From Alphaproteobacteria bacterium (lineage in GTDB: Bacteria > Pseudomonadota > Alphaproteobacteria > Paracaedibacterales > CAITNM01), in assembly GCA_021298215.1 (NCBI GenBank), contig JAJTEE010000007.1, forward strand, positions 1-64,000: 64,000 bases of DNA, read 5' to 3'. The notes under the pieces are model-generated. The model saw only the letters and a program-made list of their open reading frames with translations. It had not been told where the DNA came from and ran no database searches. The translations under genes were made by a program, and so were the position numbers. Within the stretch, counting starts at the first letter, position 1, and the number at the start of each line of letters is the position of its first letter. This document shows positions 62,494 to 64,000 of the stretch, piece after piece.

Positions 62494-64000
62494 TTAGTAA
62501 TCCATACCCATGCCGCCCATGCCACTCATACCACCTGGCATACCAGCTGGTGCTGCGGTTTTTGGCTCAGGCTTGTCAGCAATCATTGCTTCTGTTGTGA
62601 TCAGCAAGCTAGCAATTGAAGCTGCGTCTTGAAGAGCAGTACGCACAACCTTAGTTGGGTCGATAATACCAGATTTAATCATATCAACGTATTGACCTGA
62701 TTGCGCATCATAACCGAATGAAAAAGTAGCCTCATCCAAGATTTTACCCACAACGATTGATCCATCTGCGCCTGCGTTAACCGCTATTTGGCGGCAAGGA
62801 GCAGTAATAGCTTGGCGAACGATACGAATACCAACTTCTTGGTCTCCGTTTGCAGGCTTTAATCCTTCGATAGCCTTTAAGCTACGAAGAAGAGCTACGC
62901 CACCACCAGGAACGATACCTTCCTCGATAGCTGCGCGTGTTGCATGCATTGCATCTTCTACGCGGTCTTTACGCTCTTTCACTTCGATTTCTGTTGCTCC
63001 ACCCACGCGGATTACTGCAACGCCACCGCTAAGCTTTGCTAGGCGTTCTTGTAGTTTTTCACGGTCATAATCAGAGGTTGTTTCTGCAACTTGTGCGCGA
63101 ATTTGATTACAACGTGCTTGAATTTGGTCTTTACTTCCAACACCATCAACGATGATTGTGTCATCTTTTGTGATAACAACTTTTTTCGCTGTACCAAGCA
63201 TAGAGATATTTACGTTCTCAAGCTTAATGCCCATGTCTTCAGAAACAACGGTACCACCTGTAAGAATAGCGATATCTTCCATCATCGCTTTACGGCGATC
63301 ACCGAAACCAGGAGCTTTTACTGCAGCTACTTTCAATCCGCCACGTAATTTGTTTACCACAAGCGTTGCAAGAGCTTCACCCTCAACATCTTCAGCGATA
63401 ATTAAAAGTGGACGACCTGATTGCACTACCGTTTCTAGAACTGGAAGCATTGCTTGAAGTCCAGAAAGTTTTTTCTCATGGATAAGAATGTAAGGATTCT
63501 CAAGATCACAAATCATTTTTTCAGAATTTGTAACAAAGTATGGAGAAATGTAACCACGATCGAACTGCATACCTTCTACAACATCAAGTTCAGTTTGTAG
63601 AGATTTTGCTTCTTCAATAGTGATAACGCCTTCTTTACCAACTTTTTGTACAGCTTCAGCAAGCATTTTGCCGATTTCTATTTCACCATTTGCAGAAATT
63701 GTGCCTACTTGGGCAATTTCTTCGTTTGTTGAAACGTGCTTGCTGTTTTTCTTCAAGTTTTCAATAACAGCTTCCACTGCCATATCAACACCGCGCTTAA
63801 CATCCATTGGATTCATGCCAGCAGCAACAGCTTTTACACCTTCGCGAACGATTGACTGAGCAAGAACCGTTGCTGTTGTTGTACCATCACCAGCTAAATC
63901 GCTAGTTTTAGTGGCAACTTCACGCAACATTTGCGCGCCCATGTTTTCAAAACGATCTGAAAGTTCGATTTCTTTTGCAACGGAAACGCCGTCTTTTGTA
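62494..64000 (-). CDS. groEL: Chaperonin GroEL, N-terminus cut by the window edge
   Basis: The 60-kDa chaperonin that folds proteins with GroES. At least 502 residues are inside the window; the frame continues past 64000 (edge reads [19 protein letters not shown] before [26 protein letters not shown]). Other hallmarks: ATP-site [20 protein letters not shown], and the C-terminal Gly/Met tail ending GGMGMDY. Likely regulated by HrcA, encoded at 29.2 kb, through a CIRCE site beyond the window. Confidence 0.98.
   Translation of the reverse strand, partial: TKDGVSVAKEIELSDRFENMGAQMLREVATKTSDLAGDGTTTATVLAQSIVREGVKAVAAGMNPMDVKRGVDMAVEAVIENLKKNSKHVSTNEEIAQVGTISANGEIEIGKMLAEAVQKVGKEGVITIEEAKSLQTELDVVEGMQFDRGYISPYFVTNSEKMICDLENPYILIHEKKLSGLQAMLPVLETVVQSGRPLLIIAEDVEGEALATLVVNKLRGGLKVAAVKAPGFGDRRKAMMEDIAILTGGTVVSEDMGIKLENVNISMLGTAKKVVITKDDTIIVDGVGSKDQIQARCNQIRAQVAETTSDYDREKLQERLAKLSGGVAVIRVGGATEIEVKERKDRVEDAMHATRAAIEEGIVPGGGVALLRSLKAIEGLKPANGDQEVGIRIVRQAITAPCRQIAVNAGADGSIVVGKILDEATFSFGYDAQSGQYVDMIKSGIIDPTKVVRTALQDAASIASLLITTEAMIADKPEPKTAAPAGMPGGMSGMGGMGMDY

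Overview
The window is a 64 kb piece of a low-GC alphaproteobacterial chromosome, roughly 38-40 percent GC by eye. Gene order and gene types point to Alphaproteobacteria: a circularly permuted two-piece tmRNA, an alpha-type SspB, DUF2948, DUF465 and DUF177 families, ThyX, a short ProRS without editing insertion, hflK-hflC-degP, and ccmC-ccmD-ccmE. The AT richness, many secreted low-complexity proteins of unknown function, and several frameshifted non-essential genes suggest a host-associated lineage such as Holosporales/Paracaedibacter-like bacteria. That placement is inference from gene content, not a computed phylogeny. No rRNA, CRISPR array, transposase or integrase is visible.

Layout. 1-7.2 kb: a secreted surface-like protein, then (minus strand) the envelope quality-control run hflK-hflC-degP-nfuA-lytic transglycosylase-folD. 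7.3-12.8 kb: YmdB phosphodiesterase, a YgjP metallopeptidase, a VOC protein, a tandemly duplicated LuxR-type regulator (one copy frameshifted), HIT hydrolase, dnaQ, DUF177 and tRNA-Asp. 12.8-22.2 kb: valS, a Gly/Tyr/Gln-rich secreted protein, ubiE, a Tim44-like protein, a frameshifted creD, rsfS and a frameshifted rlmH, tRNA-Phe, and a dicarboxylate symporter. 22.2-28.2 kb: two strongly charged secreted proteins, ftsZ, a secreted unknown, anmK, sspB and the two-piece ssrA. SspB and tmRNA act in the same ribosome-rescue/ClpXP pathway and sit side by side. 28.2-36.8 kb: a lipoprotein, the heat-shock pair hrcA-grpE, an Fe-S oxidoreductase, a broken secreted gene, tRNA-Arg, kdsB, the cytochrome c maturation genes ccmC-D-E and an MFS transporter. 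36.9-46.2 kb: thyX, DUF2948, a repeat-containing secreted protein, an RmlB-like protein, a membrane cytochrome c, two alpha/beta hydrolases, tolB, and a DsbA-like protein without its CxxC motif.

46.2-54.6 kb is the most distinctive part. It holds a tandem array of three paralogous secreted proteins of a family I do not recognise. Each is built on an internally duplicated domain, and two of the three are frameshifted, one in a poly-T tract inside the signal peptide. After proS comes a 969-residue secreted protein with eight or so solenoid-like repeats. 54.6-64 kb: the housekeeping run ftsH-dnaG-rpoD, two secreted unknowns, rpsU, a cold-shock gene with a long leader, and the 3' part of groEL cut by the window edge.

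Frameshifts or nonsense codons are seen in luxR', creD, rlmH, the 32 kb secreted gene, two of the paralogs and possibly the 45.4 kb gene. The large essential genes (valS, ftsH, dnaG, rpoD, ftsZ) are intact. This favours real gene decay or phase variation over a generally poor assembly, but reads would be needed to settle it.
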